A stretch of 64,000 nucleotides of DNA from Vibrio sinus (GCF_023634645.1 NZ_JAMKMR010000013.1:83296-147295), one strand, 5' to 3'. Numbered from the stretch's first letter, positions 40,887-52,608 are shown. Numbers and translations are program-made. The notes: generated from the letters alone by a model not told the origin.

Positions 40887-41357
40887 ATGAACTTAAACGC
40901 AACCATGTTAGGTCAAGCATTATCGTTCGTGATATTTGTTTGGCTATGTATGAGATATGTCTGGCCGCCACTTAGCCAAATGCTAGATGAGCGCCAGAAA
41001 GAAGTTGCCGAAGGCATTCGTAATACTGAAATGGCGGCTAAAGAGCTTGCTTTGGCCAAAGAAAATGGCAGTTACCTTATTGATGAAGCGAAAAAAGACG
41101 TCAGTAAGATGATCGCCCAAGGTCAAAAGCGCCGTGAACAGATTATCGAAGAAGCCATTCAAGAGGCAGAGAAAGAAAAAGCCCGCATTATTGCTCAGGG
41201 TGAAGCCGAAGTCGAAAGCGAGAAAAATCGTGTTCGTCAAGAACTGAAAGACGAAATGGCTGACTTGGTAATCAATAGTGCACAGAAGCTGATCAATAAA
41301 AACTTGGATACGGATTCAAACCGTGCACTGGTTGATCAATTGATCAAAGAAATATAG
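40887..41357 (+). CDS. atpF: ATP synthase Fo subunit b
   Basis: Peripheral-stalk subunit: one N-terminal helix (LSFVIFVWLCMRYVWPPL) and a long charged coiled coil rich in Glu, Lys and Ala. 156 residues equals the E. coli protein. A strong GAGAGGACGGG ribosome site precedes the ATG. Confidence 0.96.
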   Translation: MNLNATMLGQALSFVIFVWLCMRYVWPPLSQMLDERQKEVAEGIRNTEMAAKELALAKENGSYLIDEAKKDVSKMIAQGQKRREQIIEEAIQEAEKEKARIIAQGEAEVESEKNRVRQELKDEMADLVINSAQKLINKNLDTDSNRALVDQLIKEI

Positions 41358-41374
41358 TGCAATAGGGGAGCAGC

Positions 41375-41923
41375 ATGTCCGATTTAAAAACCATTGCTTA
41401 CCCATATGCCAAGGCGGCTTTTGAGTTTGCGAAAGAAAAGCAAACCCTTGATGAGTGGCTTTCTATGTTGAGCTTTGTAGCTGATGTTATGGAAAACCCA
41501 CAAATCGCTGCCCAAGTAAAAAACCTTGAACAAGGTGGAAAAGACGAATCTGATCAATTTGTTCAGTTTCTTTTTTCCGTGTGCCAAGGCTTTCTCGATG
41601 ATCATGTGCAAAACCTGATAAAGGTGATGGCTGAGAACCAACGCTTAATCGCAGTGCGAGATGTAAAAAGCGTGTTTGAAGAGCTAAAGAACGAAAACGA
41701 CAAAATGTTAGACGCAACCGTTGTCTCCTCTGAGCCTTTGAGCGAAGAGCAGCTGAAGTTGTTAACGGAATCTCTAGAGAAAAAACTCGATAGAAAAATT
41801 ACGTTAACCAACGAAGTAGACAGCGAATTAGTCGGCGGCATTGTGGTTAAGGCTGGCGAGCTCGTCATTGACGGTTCTTTGAAATCGTCCATCCATCGTC
41901 TTGCAACTAGCTTGCACATGTAA
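41375..41923 (+). CDS. atpH: ATP synthase F1 subunit delta
   Basis: Joins the peripheral stalk to the crown of F1. The N terminus TIAYPYAKAAFEFA and C-terminal SELVGGIVVKAGELVIDGSL are the family signatures. 182 residues, slightly longer than in E. coli. AGGGGAGC precedes the ATG. Confidence 0.96.
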   Translation: MSDLKTIAYPYAKAAFEFAKEKQTLDEWLSMLSFVADVMENPQIAAQVKNLEQGGKDESDQFVQFLFSVCQGFLDDHVQNLIKVMAENQRLIAVRDVKSVFEELKNENDKMLDATVVSSEPLSEEQLKLLTESLEKKLDRKITLTNEVDSELVGGIVVKAGELVIDGSLKSSIHRLATSLHM

Positions 41924-41935
41924 TAGGTATTTGAA

Positions 41936-43477
41936 ATGCAATTAAATTCAACAGAAATTAGCGATTTAATTAAAGAACGAATCGCAACCTTCGATGTGAG
42001 CAGTCAAGCCCGCAATGAAGGCACAATCGTATCAATCAGTGATGGCATCATCACTATCAACGGCCTAGCAGACGTGATGCAAGGCGAAATGATTGAATTG
42101 CCAGGTGGACGCTATGCATTGGCGCTTAACCTAGAGCGTCACTCCGTTGGTGCGGTTGTTATGGGTCCTTATGCTGACCTATGCGAAGGCATGAAAGTGA
42201 CAGGTACTGGCCGTATTTTAGAAGTGCCAGTGGGTCCAGAACTACTTGGTCGTGTGGTGAACACACTAGGCCAGCCAATTGATGGTAAAGGTGAAATCAA
42301 CGCAAGCCTACACAACGCGGTAGAAATCATTGCGCCAGGCGTAATCGACCGTAAGTCTGTTGATCAGCCAATCCAAACTGGTTATAAAGCTGTTGACTCA
42401 ATGGTGCCAATCGGCCGTGGTCAGCGTGAGCTTATCATCGGTGACCGTCAGACTGGTAAAACAGCGATGGCTATCGATGCGATCATCAACCAGAAAGACT
42501 CTGGTGTTAAATGTGTTTACGTTGCAATTGGCCAAAAGGCTTCTACGATTGCTAACGTGGTACGTAAACTTGAAGAACACGGCGCGCTTGCAAATACAAT
42601 CGTTGTCGTTGCGTCTGCATCTGAATCAGCTGCGCTTCAATACTTAGCACCATACGCAGGTTGTACTATGGGTGAGTACTTCCGTGACCGTGGTGAAGAC
42701 GCGTTGATTGTTTATGATGATCTGTCTAAACAAGCTGTCGCTTACCGTCAAATCTCGCTGCTTCTTAAACGTCCACCAGGTCGTGAAGCGTTCCCAGGTG
42801 ATGTATTCTACCTCCACTCTCGTCTACTAGAGCGTGCAGCACGCGTAAGTGAAGAGTATGTTGAAAAATTCACTAATGGCGAAGTGAAAGGTAAAACCGG
42901 TTCATTGACCGCACTACCAATCATTGAAACGCAAGCAGGTGACGTATCGGCATTCGTACCGACTAACGTAATCTCGATCACTGATGGTCAGATCTTCTTG
43001 CAAACTCAGCTATTCAACTCAGGTCTACGCCCAGCGGTTGACCCAGGTATTTCGGTATCTCGTGTTGGTGGTGCTGCGCAAACTAAGATCATCAAGAAGC
43101 TATCTGGTGGTATTCGTACTGCTCTTGCTCAATACCGTGAATTGGCAGCGTTTGCTCAGTTCTCATCGGATCTAGATGAAGCAACGAAGAAACAGCTTGA
43201 CCACGGTGAGCGCGTTACTGAGCTCATGAAGCAGAAGCAATACGCACCAATGTCAGTCGCTGAGCAAGCAACGATCGTTTTTGCTGCAGAAAAAGGCTAC
43301 TTGAGTGGCGTTGAGCTATCTCGCATCGGCTCTTTTGAAGAAGGCCTATTGGCACACGCTAAGTCAAATGCTCCTGAACTATTGAAGACAATCAATGAGA
43401 CAGGCGCATACAACGACGATATCCAAGCTCAATTGACTAAGCTTTTGGATGACTTTGTTGCTTTGCAGTCATGGTAA
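41936..43477 (+). CDS. atpA: ATP synthase F1 subunit alpha
   Basis: Non-catalytic nucleotide-binding subunit. Walker [12 protein letters not shown] at about residues 169-179, Walker B in [18 protein letters not shown], and the [15 protein letters not shown] signature. 513 residues is exact for the family. Codon use is highly biased toward preferred codons (GGT, CGT, AAC), as in highly expressed genes. Confidence 0.98.
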   Translation: MQLNSTEISDLIKERIATFDVSSQARNEGTIVSISDGIITINGLADVMQGEMIELPGGRYALALNLERHSVGAVVMGPYADLCEGMKVTGTGRILEVPVGPELLGRVVNTLGQPIDGKGEINASLHNAVEIIAPGVIDRKSVDQPIQTGYKAVDSMVPIGRGQRELIIGDRQTGKTAMAIDAIINQKDSGVKCVYVAIGQKASTIANVVRKLEEHGALANTIVVVASASESAALQYLAPYAGCTMGEYFRDRGEDALIVYDDLSKQAVAYRQISLLLKRPPGREAFPGDVFYLHSRLLERAARVSEEYVEKFTNGEVKGKTGSLTALPIIETQAGDVSAFVPTNVISITDGQIFLQTQLFNSGLRPAVDPGISVSRVGGAAQTKIIKKLSGGIRTALAQYRELAAFAQFSSDLDEATKKQLDHGERVTELMKQKQYAPMSVAEQATIVFAAEKGYLSGVELSRIGSFEEGLLAHAKSNAPELLKTINETGAYNDDIQAQLTKLLDDFVALQSW

Positions 43478-43514
43478 TCGCACCATTCTCAATTAATTAA
43501 GAGGGGAGCTAACC

Positions 43515-44378
43515 ATGGCCAATACAAAAGAGATTCGCACTAAAATCTCGAGTGTGAAAAGCACTCAGAAGATCACCAGTGCGATGGAAATGGTGGCAGC
43601 CAGCAAAATGCGTAAGGTACAGGACAACATGGCGAAAGCCCGTCCTTACGCTGATAGCATGCGCAGAGTGATTAGCCATGTAGCATCAGGCACACTCGAG
43701 TATAGCCATCCATATCTAGAAGAGCGTGAAGCCAAGCGTGTGGCTTACATTATTATCTCTTCTGATCGAGGTTTGTGTGGTGGATTAAATACGAACCTGT
43801 TTAAACAAGTACTGGGTGAAATGGCCGAGTGGCAGAAGAAAGGTGTCGAAGTTGAAACGACACTGATCGGCTCGAAAGCTATCGGCTTTTTCCACAATGC
43901 AACCAAAGTGGTCGCACAAGCATCTGGATTAGGTGATGAGCCTAAGCTCGAAGATCTGCTAGGCACTGTGAACGCCATGTTAGAAGCGTATAACGAGGGT
44001 AAAATTGACCGTCTTTATATGGTTTACAACGAGTTTGTGAACACCATGGTGCAAAAGCCTACGGTTCAGCAGCTGCTGCCTTATCCAAAAGATGAGCAAG
44101 ACTCGAAGTCAAAAGGATCTCGTTGGGACTATATCTACGAGCAAGATCCTCGAGTCATTTTGGATGACTTGGTGCATCGCTATATTGAATCTCAAGTGTA
44201 CCAAGGTACGGTTGAGAACATCGCTTGTGAGCAAGCTTCTCGAATGGTTGCAATGAAAGCGGCGACAGATAACGCTGGTAAGTTGATCGAAGATCTACAA
44301 CTTGTCTACAACAAAGCTAGACAAGCAGCGATCACGCAAGAATTGAGTGAGATTGTGTCGGGTGCGCAAGCGGTTTAA
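43515..44378 (+). CDS. atpG: ATP synthase F1 subunit gamma
   Basis: Central rotating shaft. N-terminal coiled-coil [31 protein letters not shown], and the C-terminal helix ending [15 protein letters not shown] are all typical. 287 residues equals the E. coli subunit. GAGGGGAGC precedes the ATG. Confidence 0.98.
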   Translation: MANTKEIRTKISSVKSTQKITSAMEMVAASKMRKVQDNMAKARPYADSMRRVISHVASGTLEYSHPYLEEREAKRVAYIIISSDRGLCGGLNTNLFKQVLGEMAEWQKKGVEVETTLIGSKAIGFFHNATKVVAQASGLGDEPKLEDLLGTVNAMLEAYNEGKIDRLYMVYNEFVNTMVQKPTVQQLLPYPKDEQDSKSKGSRWDYIYEQDPRVILDDLVHRYIESQVYQGTVENIACEQASRMVAMKAATDNAGKLIEDLQLVYNKARQAAITQELSEIVSGAQAV

Positions 44379-44393
44379 AGATTTCCGAGGTAA

Positions 44394-45803
<1,410 letters not shown>

Positions 45804-45817
45804 GTGCGGGAGGTAAC

Positions 45818-46258
45818 ATGGCTATAGGTGTAAGTGAAAACACATTTGACCTTCAAATAGTCAGTGCGGAAGGGGTGATTTTCTCTGGTCCCGCTCACGC
45901 TCTAGCAATTTCTGGTGCTGATGGTGAGTTGGGTATTCGCCCAGGTCACTCACCATTGATCAGCAAAATAAAACCAGGTGTTGCGAGTTTCGTTTCGGAC
46001 TTGAAACAACCAGAAGAAGTACTTTACGTCTCTGGTGGGTTAGTCGAAGTGCAACCTGAAGTTGTGACTGTGATGGCAGATACAGTATTGCATGGTGACG
46101 AAATTGATAAAGCAAGAGCAGAAGCTGCACGTCAGATGGCTCTTGAGAACATCAATCGTCACGATGGTGATGTTAACTTTGCTCAAGCACAGTTAGAGCT
46201 AGCAAAAGCTATCGCACAGCTACGAGTCGTGGAGCTGGTCGCTCAGCATCGTCGCTAA
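45818..46258 (+). CDS. atpC: ATP synthase F1 subunit epsilon
   Basis: Rotor subunit that restrains ATP hydrolysis. N-terminal beta sandwich with FDLQIVSAEGVIFSGPAHALAI and GELGIRPGHSPLIS, then a two-helix C-terminal domain. 146 residues, a little longer than E. coli. Last gene of the operon, followed by a terminator. Confidence 0.96.
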   Translation: MAIGVSENTFDLQIVSAEGVIFSGPAHALAISGADGELGIRPGHSPLISKIKPGVASFVSDLKQPEEVLYVSGGLVEVQPEVVTVMADTVLHGDEIDKARAEAARQMALENINRHDGDVNFAQAQLELAKAIAQLRVVELVAQHRR

Positions 46259-46285
46259 GTAACCACTTCAATTCCACGATATAAA

Positions 46286-46316
46286 AAAATCCTCCACTAA
46301 AGTGGGGGATTTTTTG
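46286..46316. terminator. Bidirectional terminator between atpC and cobO
   Basis: A stem ATCCTCCAC/GTGGGGGAT with a TAAA loop, T run on the right and A run on the left, lies between two convergent genes and can serve both. Confidence 0.88.
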
Positions 46317-46342
46317 TGTCTATCATCAAGTAAACGGGTTAA

Positions 46343-46948
46343 TTACCAATCCACGCCTTTCAACGCTTTTACACCAGATTCAAAAGCATGTTTGACGTTT
46401 TTGACTTCTGAGACGGTATCGGCAACTTCGATAAGGCGTCTGTGGGCTGCTCGGCCAGTGATGATGACAGATTGCATTTTGGGGCGTTTAGCCAGTGCAT
46501 CGATAACTTCGTCTAAATCGACATAGCCATAGGTAATCATATAGGTGAGCTCATCAAATAAAATCACGTCGATGGATTCATCCGCCAACCATTTTTTGCA
46601 AGTTGACCAGGTTTCTTGAGCCGCTTTAGTATCCGATTCCTTGTTTTGGGTTTCCCAAGTAAAGCCCGTTGCCATCACGCAAAACTCAACGCCCAGCTTT
46701 TCAAGCAGGTTTCGTTCTCCATTTTCCCATGTCCCTTTTATGAACTGCGCTACGGCACATGTTTTTTCGTGACCAACTGCTCGTGCAATCGTACCGAAAC
46801 CAGATGTAGATTTTCCTTTTCCGTTGCCTGTGACGACCAGTACTAGTCCTTTTTCCTCTTGTGCTGCCGCGATTTTTTCATCGACTTGAGCTTTTACTTT
46901 TTGTTGTCGGGCTTTATAACGTTCGTCTTTAGTTTGTTCGTCGGCCAT
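46343..46948 (-). CDS. cobO: Cob(I)yrinic acid a,c-diamide adenosyltransferase
   Basis: Transfers the adenosyl group from ATP to cobalt in corrinoids, giving adenosylcobalamin. P-loop VTGNGKGKSTSGFG at about residue 39, FIKGTWENGERN, and the ITGRAAHRRLIEVADTVSEV segment are family marks (CobO/CobA/BtuR). 201 residues. AGGA precedes the ATG at proper spacing. It stands alone, so the role is probably salvage of imported corrinoids. Confidence 0.94.
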   Translation of the reverse strand: MADEQTKDERYKARQQKVKAQVDEKIAAAQEEKGLVLVVTGNGKGKSTSGFGTIARAVGHEKTCAVAQFIKGTWENGERNLLEKLGVEFCVMATGFTWETQNKESDTKAAQETWSTCKKWLADESIDVILFDELTYMITYGYVDLDEVIDALAKRPKMQSVIITGRAAHRRLIEVADTVSEVKNVKHAFESGVKALKGVDW

Positions 46949-47051
46949 GGAGAATCCTATAGTGATGTCATGTTTACCTTATGCTAATTTATTCCTTAAT
47001 TTTCAACAAATACAATCTTATTGAGACCAAGGTTTGAAGGGAATAAAGCGT

Positions 47052-47504
47052 ATGAAAAAGATACTGGTTGTTTGTATGGGCAATATTTGTCGTTCTCCCA
47101 CAGGCGAAGCTGTGTTAAGAACCAAGGCTTCGGAAATGGGAATAGCCGTAGAGGTTGATTCAGCAGGCACTATTGCGTATCACACGGGAAACCCTCCAGA
47201 TGAGCGTGCTCGAGCGGCAGGAGAGCAAAGAGGTTATTCTTTTTCAGGCATGCGAGCTCGGCAAATAGCGCGAGATGACTTTGAAAACTTCGATATCATA
47301 TTGGCGGCAGATGAAAGCAATTTGTCTGATCTCATGCGTCAATGCCCTAAAGAATATCAAACTAAGCTTTCGCTCTTTTTAAGCCATGGTGATAGTGACT
47401 ATCGTGAAATACCCGACCCCTATTACGGTGGCGATGATGGCTTTGAATTGGTGCTCGATCTTATCGAGAATGCGTCCGAGCATATTTTGCAAACTCTCGG
47501 TTGA
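47052..47504 (+). CDS. Low-molecular-weight protein-tyrosine phosphatase
   Basis: Cytoplasmic cysteine-based phosphatase. The P-loop is VCMGNICRSPTGEAVL (C-x5-R-S) at the N terminus and the general acid is in IPDPYYGGDDGFE. 150 residues from the ATG at 47052; the frame extends to a TTG at 47034 that is not needed. No capsule or tyrosine-kinase gene is near, so this is not an obvious Wzb. It is followed on the same strand by a GNAT gene and a second phosphatase. Confidence 0.92.
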   Translation: MKKILVVCMGNICRSPTGEAVLRTKASEMGIAVEVDSAGTIAYHTGNPPDERARAAGEQRGYSFSGMRARQIARDDFENFDIILAADESNLSDLMRQCPKEYQTKLSLFLSHGDSDYREIPDPYYGGDDGFELVLDLIENASEHILQTLG

Positions 47505-47608
47505 GTGTTCTGATGTCGGAGTCCACTAAACAAAGTATCCAAGATTGGATAAACCCTAAACATATATTTAGTTGATGACTATAAATAACAAGGGAATTAA
47601 AAGTTTTT

Positions 47609-48025
47609 ATGAAAATTGAAGTATTGGAAAATCCAGAGCAAGATTTGATCGATTTTCTTGACAAGAAGATTGATGATTTTAATTGGGCTAACTGGGAGGT
47701 GGGCGAGCGTCTTCCTTTAGCTGTGCAAATTAAAAATGCTGACGGCGAGATTGTGGCTGGGGCAGCAGCCCGTTCATTTGGTGATTGGCTATTACTAGAT
47801 ACGTTATGGGTATCTGATGCATTGCGTGGACAAAATATCGGTAGCAAACTCCTGAAAGAAATTGAAGAGTCAGGTAAGAAACGAGGGTGTGTTAAGTGTT
47901 TACTCGATACTCTTAATTTTCAAGCTATGCCATTTTATGAAAAACATGGCTATAAAACCCAATGGGTTCAGCAGAGTTACCCTAAGACTGGGTGCAAATA
48001 TTTTATGGTTAAAGAGCTGTTTTAG
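47609..48025 (+). CDS. GNAT family N-acetyltransferase
   Basis: A 138-residue single-domain acetyltransferase. The acetyl-CoA motif A is LWVSDALRGQNIGSKLLKEIEESGKKRGC, and the C-terminal NFQAMPFYEKHGYK is motif B. The acceptor is unknown. A poor ribosome site precedes the ATG. It lies between two phosphatase genes with about 100-150 bp on each side. Confidence 0.88.
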   Translation: MKIEVLENPEQDLIDFLDKKIDDFNWANWEVGERLPLAVQIKNADGEIVAGAAARSFGDWLLLDTLWVSDALRGQNIGSKLLKEIEESGKKRGCVKCLLDTLNFQAMPFYEKHGYKTQWVQQSYPKTGCKYFMVKELF

Positions 48026-48179
48026 AACCTTCGCTTTCATAGCGAATGAATTTAAAAGACATACACCATATACACAGGGCCTACTTTTCATCATTTATGA
48101 AGAAAATAGCCTGTTCGTCTAAAGCTGTTACGGTAAGGTATGTTTATGAATGTCGGTAACAAATGATGTTGGAATCCAT

Positions 48180-48650
48180 ATGGAGAATCTTTTTTTCTTA
48201 GAGCCTTGTGTGGCCGGAAGAAGTGGTCCCGACAAAAGTATGTGGGATATTGAAAAACTAAAGTGCCATGGTGTAAGTGCAATTCTATCCGTAAATGATG
48301 CTGAAATGGTTCATGCATCTCGGATAAAGGCGTTAGGCATTGTTTACGCGCACATTCCTTTATCAAGTAATGCCCCTCCGCTAAAAGGAGACCTTGAAAC
48401 ATGCCTCAAAGCATTACCTCAAATAGTTAAATTTATTGAGTGTCATAGCGGTTCGGGTATTGTTGTTGTCCATTGTCGATCAGGTAAAGATAGAACAGGT
48501 TTAGCATTAGCTGCTTATCTCATAAAATCTCGAGGCTATAGTGCTCTAGAAGCTATTGAAACTATAAAAAACGTTAGATCAATTGCTTTTACCGCTCCGA
48601 ATTGGGAGGAGTTTGCAAAAACTGTCTTGGGTGCGTTCCAAAAAGCATAG
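48180..48650 (+). CDS. Dual-specificity-type protein phosphatase
   Basis: A small cysteine phosphatase: the active-site loop is VVHCRSGKDRTGLAL (HCx5R), preceded by DSP-like text NLFFLEPCVAGRSGPDKSM and HIPLSSNAPP. The ATG at 48180, five bases after GGAA, gives 156 residues; a longer reading from 48150 is possible. The Lys in the loop (SGKDRTG) is seen in phosphoinositide and atypical DSP phosphatases, so the substrate may not be protein. Its 3' end carries the terminator of the convergent chemoreceptor operon. Confidence 0.85.
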   Translation: MENLFFLEPCVAGRSGPDKSMWDIEKLKCHGVSAILSVNDAEMVHASRIKALGIVYAHIPLSSNAPPLKGDLETCLKALPQIVKFIECHSGSGIVVVHCRSGKDRTGLALAAYLIKSRGYSALEAIETIKNVRSIAFTAPNWEEFAKTVLGAFQKA

Positions 48651-48667
48651 AAGTACACCTCTATGCC
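48640..48667 (-). terminator. Terminator of the chemoreceptor operon
   Basis: GCATAGA and TCTATGC arms flank an eight-base loop and are followed on the minus strand by TTTTT. It overlaps the 3' end of the phosphatase gene. Confidence 0.7.
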
Positions 48668-48678
48668 GGACAATACAG

Positions 48679-50229
48679 TTAACGGATATTGTAGGTTGCC
48701 AAGTGTTGGCTAGTTTCAAATGAGCGCGTATGGAGCTCGGAGCTACTGCTAGAAATATTGTCGGTGTCTTGTGCTAGATGATCAATTTGTTGATTGATCA
48801 TCGTAAGGTGATGGATAAGTGCTGCCATGGATTGGCTTTGTGACTGTGAAGAGTCAACAATTCCATCATTGACTTGACTGGCTTTAGAGACATCATTGAG
48901 TGTTGTTTTGATGTCTTCCACCGCTTGTTTGATTGAGTCCACACACCCTTGACTTGCAGTGAGCCCTTCATTTGTATAGGTGATGAGCTCATTAGAAACT
49001 TGACTGAGCTCTGTAAGTATACTTTCGACCTGATCCGTCGAAGTGGAGGTTTTCTCAGCAAGGACTCTAACTTCGTCGGCGACAACGGCGAAACCACGGC
49101 CTTCTTCACCAGCTCTGGCAGCTTCAATGGCGGCATTTAACGCCAGCAAGTTGGTTTGCTCAGCAATGGTTCGAATGATGGCTAAAATCTCGCTGACCTT
49201 TTGAACTTGAGTACTGAGCTCGAAAGCTGACTCAGAAGTCGATGAGCTTTTTTTCGCCAGTGTTGTGATATCTTGCAGCGCTTTGGTGAGCCGTGATTTA
49301 CCTTGCTGCGCGCTATTGACGGCTTGATTTAGTGTCTCCGAGGAAAGGCCAGCGTTAGATTTCACCGATTCCACTGAGCTGATGGTTTCTTCGCCAATCG
49401 ATACCGTTTGTTTAATGTCGTTTCTCTGCGAAGTGACTTTCTTTCTTAAAGACTCTAAGTGACTTTCCACATCTTCCGCGACATTGGTCACCGCGAGCGA
49501 ACCTTGGTGTATCGGGTTTAGCGTCCGTTCAATCTTATCAACAAACTTATTGATTTGATTGGCCAATAATCCTAGCTCATCATTGCGTTTAAATTGAATT
49601 CTTTTTCTTAAATCACACTCTCCAGATGCAAGCTCTTGGCACAATTCGGATAAATGATCGAGTGGATTGATAAGCACCTTCTTTAAAGTCAACACTAACA
49701 CACCGACAGTGACCAAAATACATAAGGTGCCATAGAGCAAAGATTGCAGTCCAAGTGCAGCACTCAATACTTGTACTTCACTAAAGTGCCATTTAGTCAG
49801 CATAAAGCCGACTAGTTTTTTCTTTTTGCCGGACAATAGCGGAACAACCAATTCTAGGGAATCTTGATTATCATTCAGTATTTGAGTGTCTTGCCAATTA
49901 AATTGTTGCATGGATGCTGGAGCTGGTTGGTCATTAGATGAGTACAACAGCGATTTATCAACGAGAAAGATGTCTACACTTGATAGATTACCTTCGCTCG
50001 ACTTAATGGCAAGATTCACCCTCTCCTCGATACTGCTGGCTTTTTTGAATTTAACCGCAGTACCGAGCTGTTCTGACAGAGAGTTGGTCGCCTGTAAGTA
50101 AGACTTCTTGCTGAGCTGATATATAGCATCAATACTACTTTTCCATGAGCTGTAGGAAATAATAGCAATTGCGATCAAAGTAAGAAGTGCAGAGCTAGCG
50201 ACAACGAGTTTGTTGATAGTGAATCGCAT
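48679..50229 (-). CDS. Methyl-accepting chemotaxis protein
   Basis: A transmembrane chemoreceptor: TM1 (about 10-28), a small periplasmic sensor (about 30-145), TM2 (about 155-177), HAMP (about 178-230) and a cytoplasmic signalling hairpin with the conserved tip [31 protein letters not shown] chose the ATG at 50229 (516 residues); a TTG lies 15 bp upstream. It begins 25 bp after a gene for a secreted sensor-like protein and is almost surely co-transcribed with it. Confidence 0.92.
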   Translation of the reverse strand: MRFTINKLVVASSALLTLIAIAIISYSSWKSSIDAIYQLSKKSYLQATNSLSEQLGTAVKFKKASSIEERVNLAIKSSEGNLSSVDIFLVDKSLLYSSNDQPAPASMQQFNWQDTQILNDNQDSLELVVPLLSGKKKKLVGFMLTKWHFSEVQVLSAALGLQSLLYGTLCILVTVGVLVLTLKKVLINPLDHLSELCQELASGECDLRKRIQFKRNDELGLLANQINKFVDKIERTLNPIHQGSLAVTNVAEDVESHLESLRKKVTSQRNDIKQTVSIGEETISSVESVKSNAGLSSETLNQAVNSAQQGKSRLTKALQDITTLAKKSSSTSESAFELSTQVQKVSEILAIIRTIAEQTNLLALNAAIEAARAGEEGRGFAVVADEVRVLAEKTSTSTDQVESILTELSQVSNELITYTNEGLTASQGCVDSIKQAVEDIKTTLNDVSKASQVNDGIVDSSQSQSQSMAALIHHLTMINQQIDHLAQDTDNISSSSSELHTRSFETSQHLATYNIR

Positions 50230-50254
50230 AATGTACCCAGCCAACTGACAATGA

Positions 50255-50821
50255 CTACAGTTCTTCGACGTTTACGCCAACCGTTACCGCTCCAATGACT
50301 TGACCTGATGCAGGATCAGTAATGGCGTAGCTCACCTGTGATTGAAACATTTGTGTTGATTCATCTTCTTCGACTTCACTAATGTGGTAGGCGTTTGGCC
50401 CCACTTTATAGGTCTTTTTCCATTTCGCTTCATCGCCTTGCCAGTAGTCTGAGGTTACGGCGCTTTGCGCGACATTGAGTCCTTTATCGTCCATGACAAA
50501 AATCTCGGTAATGGCTCCGTCACTGGCTTCTTGCATGCCGACTAATTTCTTGGATGTTGGACTAGACAGTTTTTCCTCAATGAGTGGGGCGCTGCTCTGT
50601 CCAACTTGTGCACGCCATTCTTTATCCAGAGCGATAATCTGATCTTCAGTTAAGTTTTGGTTGGCAATATTTTGTGCTTTCACCGCAGCAATGATGTCTG
50701 GGTCAGAAGCTATGGTCTTCACCTGCCCATTGGCATAACCCTGTAGTGCAGCTTCATATTCATTTGCAAAGATATTAAAAGACAAACTCAGCGTGGCAAT
50801 GAGTACAAGTAGGTGTTTCAT
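50255..50821 (-). CDS. Secreted PDC/Cache-like sensor protein paired with the MCP
   Basis: 188 residues: a signal peptide ([20 protein letters not shown]) and a soluble periplasmic domain with an overall PDC/Cache look, including [30 protein letters not shown] and the closing [25 protein letters not shown]. Such domains are usually fused to receptors; here it is free. GAGGG precedes the ATG. Being the first gene of a two-gene unit with an MCP, it probably presents a small ligand to that receptor; this is inferred. Confidence 0.8.
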   Translation of the reverse strand: MKHLLVLIATLSLSFNIFANEYEAALQGYANGQVKTIASDPDIIAAVKAQNIANQNLTEDQIIALDKEWRAQVGQSSAPLIEEKLSSPTSKKLVGMQEASDGAITEIFVMDDKGLNVAQSAVTSDYWQGDEAKWKKTYKVGPNAYHISEVEEDESTQMFQSQVSYAITDPASGQVIGAVTVGVNVEEL

Positions 50822-51029
50822 TGATGGATCCCTCTTTCATGATGGTAATAAATTGACTATAAAATCAGCGTAGGCAACAAATTTTATATATGTGAGCTAA
50901 TTGAATGGTTTTTTTCTTAAATGTGATAAGGGGAGGCTAATGGCTATTGACTTGCGATAACTTATTTTGCCAAAAGAAAACTGTGTTGCGAGCAGCACGT
51001 CAATGATGTGTTATCTAGTACATGCTTAT

Positions 51030-51710
51030 CTACAATTCGGCCGACATCACTCTGCCACTAAAATACTCGTTTGACACAATGTATTCAGTATTACGAATCA
51101 ACTCATCTTGGAATTGCGCCCAATGAAAATGTTGGCCGTTTGACGTGGGCCTTAGAGCGGGTACGACACCACCGACACGTATATTAAAAGGTGTGAGTTC
51201 ACGAGCCCAGCTTTGTGTAAAACCAGCAATCATAGAAGTGACGTTTTCGAATCCTGATAAATCTTGACACGCTTCCATCGACACCACATTGACAATCACA
51301 CCTTTTTTATTGTCGGTACGCATTCGCTCGGCGGTGGCTTGACCGAAAGTGAAAAGGGTTGATGCCATAACAGCCATAGCTTGGGTAAATAGATCGGGTG
51401 ACGCATTACCCATCAGCTTGGGTACAGGACATCCTGGCCAGTTGTTGACCAGCACATCAGGCGAGCTATCAAACGTTTCATTAACAAAGTCGAATAGGTC
51501 ATCAATAGCGCTTCTTGAGTAGTCTTGCATATGATAGTAGTTCACTCGATCGGAGATGCTTTGGCATCGCTCATAACTGCTGGTCAATCGAGGTAAGCTT
51601 TGGTCACATAGAATGATGTTAGCCCCCAATTCACAAAAGTGGGCGGCAAGTGTTTCCCCTAGCGTAGAGCCAGCAGAGGTAATAACGACATTTGCACTTT
51701 GTATATTCAT
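51030..51710 (-). CDS. SDR-fold protein lacking the canonical catalytic residues
   Basis: A 226-residue Rossmann protein of the short-chain dehydrogenase family: nucleotide loop ITSAGSTLGETLA in place of TGxxxGxG, VLVNNWPG for NNAG, NVVSMEA for the serine strand. The usual YxxxK catalytic pair should lie in GFENVTSMIAGFTQSW, but neither Tyr nor Lys is there. It is thus probably not a standard oxidoreductase, or is a pseudo-enzyme. GGAGG precedes the ATG. Single gene. Confidence 0.8.
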   Translation of the reverse strand: MNIQSANVVITSAGSTLGETLAAHFCELGANIILCDQSLPRLTSSYERCQSISDRVNYYHMQDYSRSAIDDLFDFVNETFDSSPDVLVNNWPGCPVPKLMGNASPDLFTQAMAVMASTLFTFGQATAERMRTDNKKGVIVNVVSMEACQDLSGFENVTSMIAGFTQSWARELTPFNIRVGGVVPALRPTSNGQHFHWAQFQDELIRNTEYIVSNEYFSGRVMSAEL

Positions 51711-51906
51711 TCTAATATGCCTCCAACTCTAGTGATAAATTTGTAACTAGAGTGAAAATGTCCACAAAGAATGGTTGAATAGTTGTGATTTAGTTGTGAA
51801 TAAGTTCAAACTTTCGTTTAGTGGAAAAAGTATCAATGGTATTTGTGCTCTAATTCACACATCATATACTTCCTGTATTAAATTGTTTCTTGGTGAATGA
51901 TTGGCG

Positions 51907-52410
51907 TTATACGTTGATATTCAATTGATCTTTGCGAGAAGCAACAAGCAACTGACTGTAAAGATCGGTTGGAAGTGACTGCGGCAGCTCTTTTTTGGCA
52001 TGCTTCCTGCGCTCATGACCCGATAAATTATGGTATACCTCTTCCGGCAACCCTCCGGTATCTTCAGTTTGATAAAGCAGCGCTTCGGGTAGCAAATAAT
52101 GATGGAGTTTAGTGTTGAGTATTCCACCTTGATGAAATGCTTGCGACTGCATCGCAGATACAGGATACGAATCCTCATTCGAAACCAGAGCTTGGGGAGC
52201 GGCAAGGTGAAATCTTGCTCTTAATAGAGACTCTGTGTCTGCTTTGGCTGAGATTTTTTCAACAGGAGTATTGTCTCTAACATCTTCAGAGAACATCGCC
52301 ACCAATAACGAAAAATCGGATCTACGTCCAGCTTGAACAGCGTGGTTTATAGACGAGCCTATAGTCAGTTCGTTAATGATGTCGGTTTTATCCAAAGTAT
52401 GTACTTGCAT
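51907..52410 (-). CDS. Hypothetical 167-residue protein
   Basis: I do not recognise this protein. The ATG at 52410 follows AGGAG with six to seven bases of spacing and is clearly the best start; the longer frame from 52521 contains a false lipobox-like SCSA. The mature text is hydrophilic with no signal peptide, repeats of Asn/His/Leu, and a basic HERRKHAKKELPQ segment near residue 135. Cytoplasmic location is likely. It is divergent from the first micro-lipoprotein gene. Confidence 0.6.
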   Translation of the reverse strand: MQVHTLDKTDIINELTIGSSINHAVQAGRRSDFSLLVAMFSEDVRDNTPVEKISAKADTESLLRARFHLAAPQALVSNEDSYPVSAMQSQAFHQGGILNTKLHHYLLPEALLYQTEDTGGLPEEVYHNLSGHERRKHAKKELPQSLPTDLYSQLLVASRKDQLNINV

Positions 52411-52608
52411 ATTTTCTCCTGCTGAACAACTTGTTAGCGGAAAAACAAACAATAACTTTAGAACTTTCTTGCTAACGAAAGCCAATGAATTCACTCTGTT
52501 GAGGAATTTAATCAGTTTCAATTTGAAGTAAATAAACGTAAATTAGCTCGCTATTACTTATTAGAACCGCATACTCTAAGGGGTAAACTGACCGAGGTTA
52601 GGTAAAGT

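Noticed and set aside
52410..52521. Lipoprotein reading of the 51907 gene from the upstream start, with LTSCSA as lipobox
   Set aside because: A strong AGGAG places the start at 52410, downstream of that text; the upstream part is probably leader sequence.
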